From contig JAFGOU010000584.1 of the NCBI GenBank assembly GCA_016926315.1, positions 1 through 6,635 on the forward strand: a stretch of DNA of 6,635 nt, written 5' to 3'. Origin of the DNA: Chitinispirillaceae bacterium. GTDB lineage: Bacteria > Fibrobacterota > Chitinivibrionia > Chitinivibrionales > Chitinispirillaceae. The translations under genes and the position numbers were made by a program. Positions 5,582-6,635 of the stretch are shown here, in pieces. Every line of letters begins with the position of its first letter. Positions within the stretch are counted from its first letter, which is position 1. The notes below the pieces were generated by a model. It saw only the letters and a list, made by a program, of their open reading frames with translations. It was not told the origin of the DNA and did not search any database.

Positions 5582-6496
5582 ATGAGCGACTGGGGAAGTA
5601 AAAGGGTCATCTCCGTTGCCGGCGGCAAGGGCGGGATCGGCAAATCGAGTTTTGTCGCCAATCTCGGGGTCACGCTCGCCCGGCAGGGCAAACGGGTGGT
5701 CATTATCGACGCCGACATCGGCGCGGCAAACCTGCACACCTTCGTGGGCGTGCCGCGGCCCGCCGTCACGCTCGCTGATTTTTTCAGTGATTCCCGGACC
5801 AGTCTTGACAACGTATTGCTTCCCACGCCCTACCCCAACCTGTCGCTCATCAGCTCGGCGTGCGACATCCTGTCGATTATTTCGCCCAACTATCAGATGA
5901 ACCAGAAGTTTTTTGCGGCGCTGCGGAAGCTCGATGCCGACGTCATCGTGTTCGATATCGAAGCCGGCACCCATCACCGCGCCATCGATTTTTTTTCGCT
6001 CGCGTCCATCGGGATCATTATCGTCGAACCGCTTCCGACCGCGCTGGAAAACGCCTATCTGTTCATTAAAAATTATCTTTTCAGGTTCCTGCTCAGGCTG
6101 TTCTATTTCGACACGAAGATGAAATCAACCATCAAGGAGATGCTTCAGCCGCAGCAGATGGAGAGGCAGTCGATCCATTTTGATTCGCTGGTGCGGGAGC
6201 TGGAACAAAAGTCGCCGCAGAAGATCGCGCAGTTCAGGGAGTTTTTCGCCAAACGCGCCTACAAGCTCTGTCTGGTCACCAACGCGGTGCACGATCCCGG
6301 CCAGCTCCGGATCATCGAAAATTTCGCCAAGGTGGTCAAACGCTATCTAGGCCTGACCCCCACCATCCTCGGCCACCTGCCGTTCGAGGTCACCATGGAC
6401 CAGGCGATCGTTCAACGCGTGCCGTTTGTGGTGAAAAACCCGGATGGGCAGTACCAGCGCAGCATGGAACGTATTGCGGCGGCTCTTGTAGCCTGA
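5582..6496 (+). CDS. MinD/ParA-family ATPase, FlhG-like
   Basis: This 304-residue P-loop ATPase is of the SIMIBI MinD/ParA class, whose members position flagella, chemoreceptors, division sites or other complexes. The deviant Walker A motif GGKGGIGKSS spans 14-23, with signature K16 and P-loop K21. Switch I is DADIGAANLH (43-52). A Walker B-like stretch, VIVFDIEAGTHH, is at 121-132; relatives normally read DLGAG or DTGAG there, and here Gly is replaced by Glu127. Residues 155-185 form a Phe/Leu-rich amphipathic stretch (NYLFRFLLRLF), as in the larger FlhG-like relatives. The C-terminal half has LCLVTNAVHDPGQLRI and ends in GHLPFEVTMDQAIVQRVPF, the typical last strand of the fold. There is no C-terminal MinD-type membrane-targeting helix. 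No flagellar gene lies next to it, so the cargo is unknown; the partner may be the upstream zinc-ribbon protein. cgggac lies a few bases before the ATG. Confidence 0.9.
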   Translation: MSDWGSKRVISVAGGKGGIGKSSFVANLGVTLARQGKRVVIIDADIGAANLHTFVGVPRPAVTLADFFSDSRTSLDNVLLPTPYPNLSLISSACDILSIISPNYQMNQKFFAALRKLDADVIVFDIEAGTHHRAIDFFSLASIGIIIVEPLPTALENAYLFIKNYLFRFLLRLFYFDTKMKSTIKEMLQPQQMERQSIHFDSLVRELEQKSPQKIAQFREFFAKRAYKLCLVTNAVHDPGQLRIIENFAKVVKRYLGLTPTILGHLPFEVTMDQAIVQRVPFVVKNPDGQYQRSMERIAAALVA

Positions 6497-6550
6497 TACC
6501 GGAGCCGTCGAAACGCAGGCCCCCTGATGGTTTTTTTCCTGACGTTGACT

Positions 6551-6596
6551 CAGCGCTGCGGAGTGAAAATTTTTCGCACCTAAGGGCGCAGCGCTG
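6551..6596. repeat. 10-bp perfect inverted repeat in the downstream tail
   Basis: CAGCGCTGCG (6551-6560) and CGCAGCGCTG (6587-6596) are exact reverse complements separated by 26 bases. Each arm contains the self-complementary octamer CAGCGCTG. The loop holds a second imperfect symmetry (gtgaaaa and ttttcgcac). The repeat lies 54 bases after the MinD-like stop and is followed by moderately T-rich sequence, so it could act as a terminator or as a protein-binding site. The rest of 6497-6635 shows no gene. Confidence 0.5.
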
Positions 6597-6635
6597 TGCC
6601 TTTGATTTTCCCCTGTTTGTTCATTACCTCTGGAC

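Noticed and set aside
6510..6540. Short hairpin caggccccctg followed by seven T near 6531
   Set aside because: A 4-bp stem with a 3-base loop is too weak to call a terminator, although the T run is suggestive.
4777..6621. Shared 11-mer ccctgtttgtt at 4777-4787 and 6611-6621
   Set aside because: Flanking sequence does not match convincingly; a coincidence of low-complexity T/C-rich sequence is likely.

Overview
This is a moderately GC-rich bacterial segment whose protein style (a MinD/ParA ATPase of the FlhG-like type, a STAS-like protein with a zinc ribbon, and a radical SAM/SPASM plus amidotransferase cassette) suggests an uncultured or environmental Gram-negative lineage, perhaps deltaproteobacterial in the broad sense. 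That taxonomic guess is weak. No RNA gene or CRISPR array was seen.

Layout. Positions 1-72 are unassigned flank. Positions 73 to about 1140 (minus strand) hold an ISL3-family transposase that is more AT-rich than its surroundings and has lost its C-terminus. From about 1165 to 4768, all on the plus strand, lies a cassette with operon-like spacing: a probable 3' remnant of a gene cut by the insertion element (stop at 1233); a 76-residue conserved-looking small protein (1240-1470); a radical SAM protein with a C-terminal SPASM domain (1499-2518); a glutamine-dependent asparagine synthase-type amidotransferase (2648-4579); and a 55-residue peptide gene (4601-4768). The peptide has a charged N-terminal part and a Cys-rich C-terminal part carrying ALACGKC, a GP-x2-Q-x2-AC segment and a Ser-rich tail. 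A good sigma70-type promoter (4819-4847) then drives a second unit: a STAS-like/Pro-Ala linker/zinc-ribbon protein (4942-5565) and, 16 bases later, a MinD/ParA-family ATPase (5582-6496). A 10-bp perfect inverted repeat lies in the non-coding tail.

How it may work together. The most interesting reading is that 1240-4768 is a small peptide-modification (RiPP-like) system. The short peptide would be the precursor, the radical SAM/SPASM enzyme the likely maturase, the asparagine synthase-type enzyme an amide- or isopeptide-forming partner, and the 76-residue protein an accessory factor of unknown role. No dedicated peptidase, transporter or PqqD-like recognition protein is visible. Such genes may have been lost or displaced at the insertion-element side, lie outside the window, or not be needed. 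The STAS-like/MinD pair looks like a separate regulatory or localisation module rather than part of the peptide pathway.
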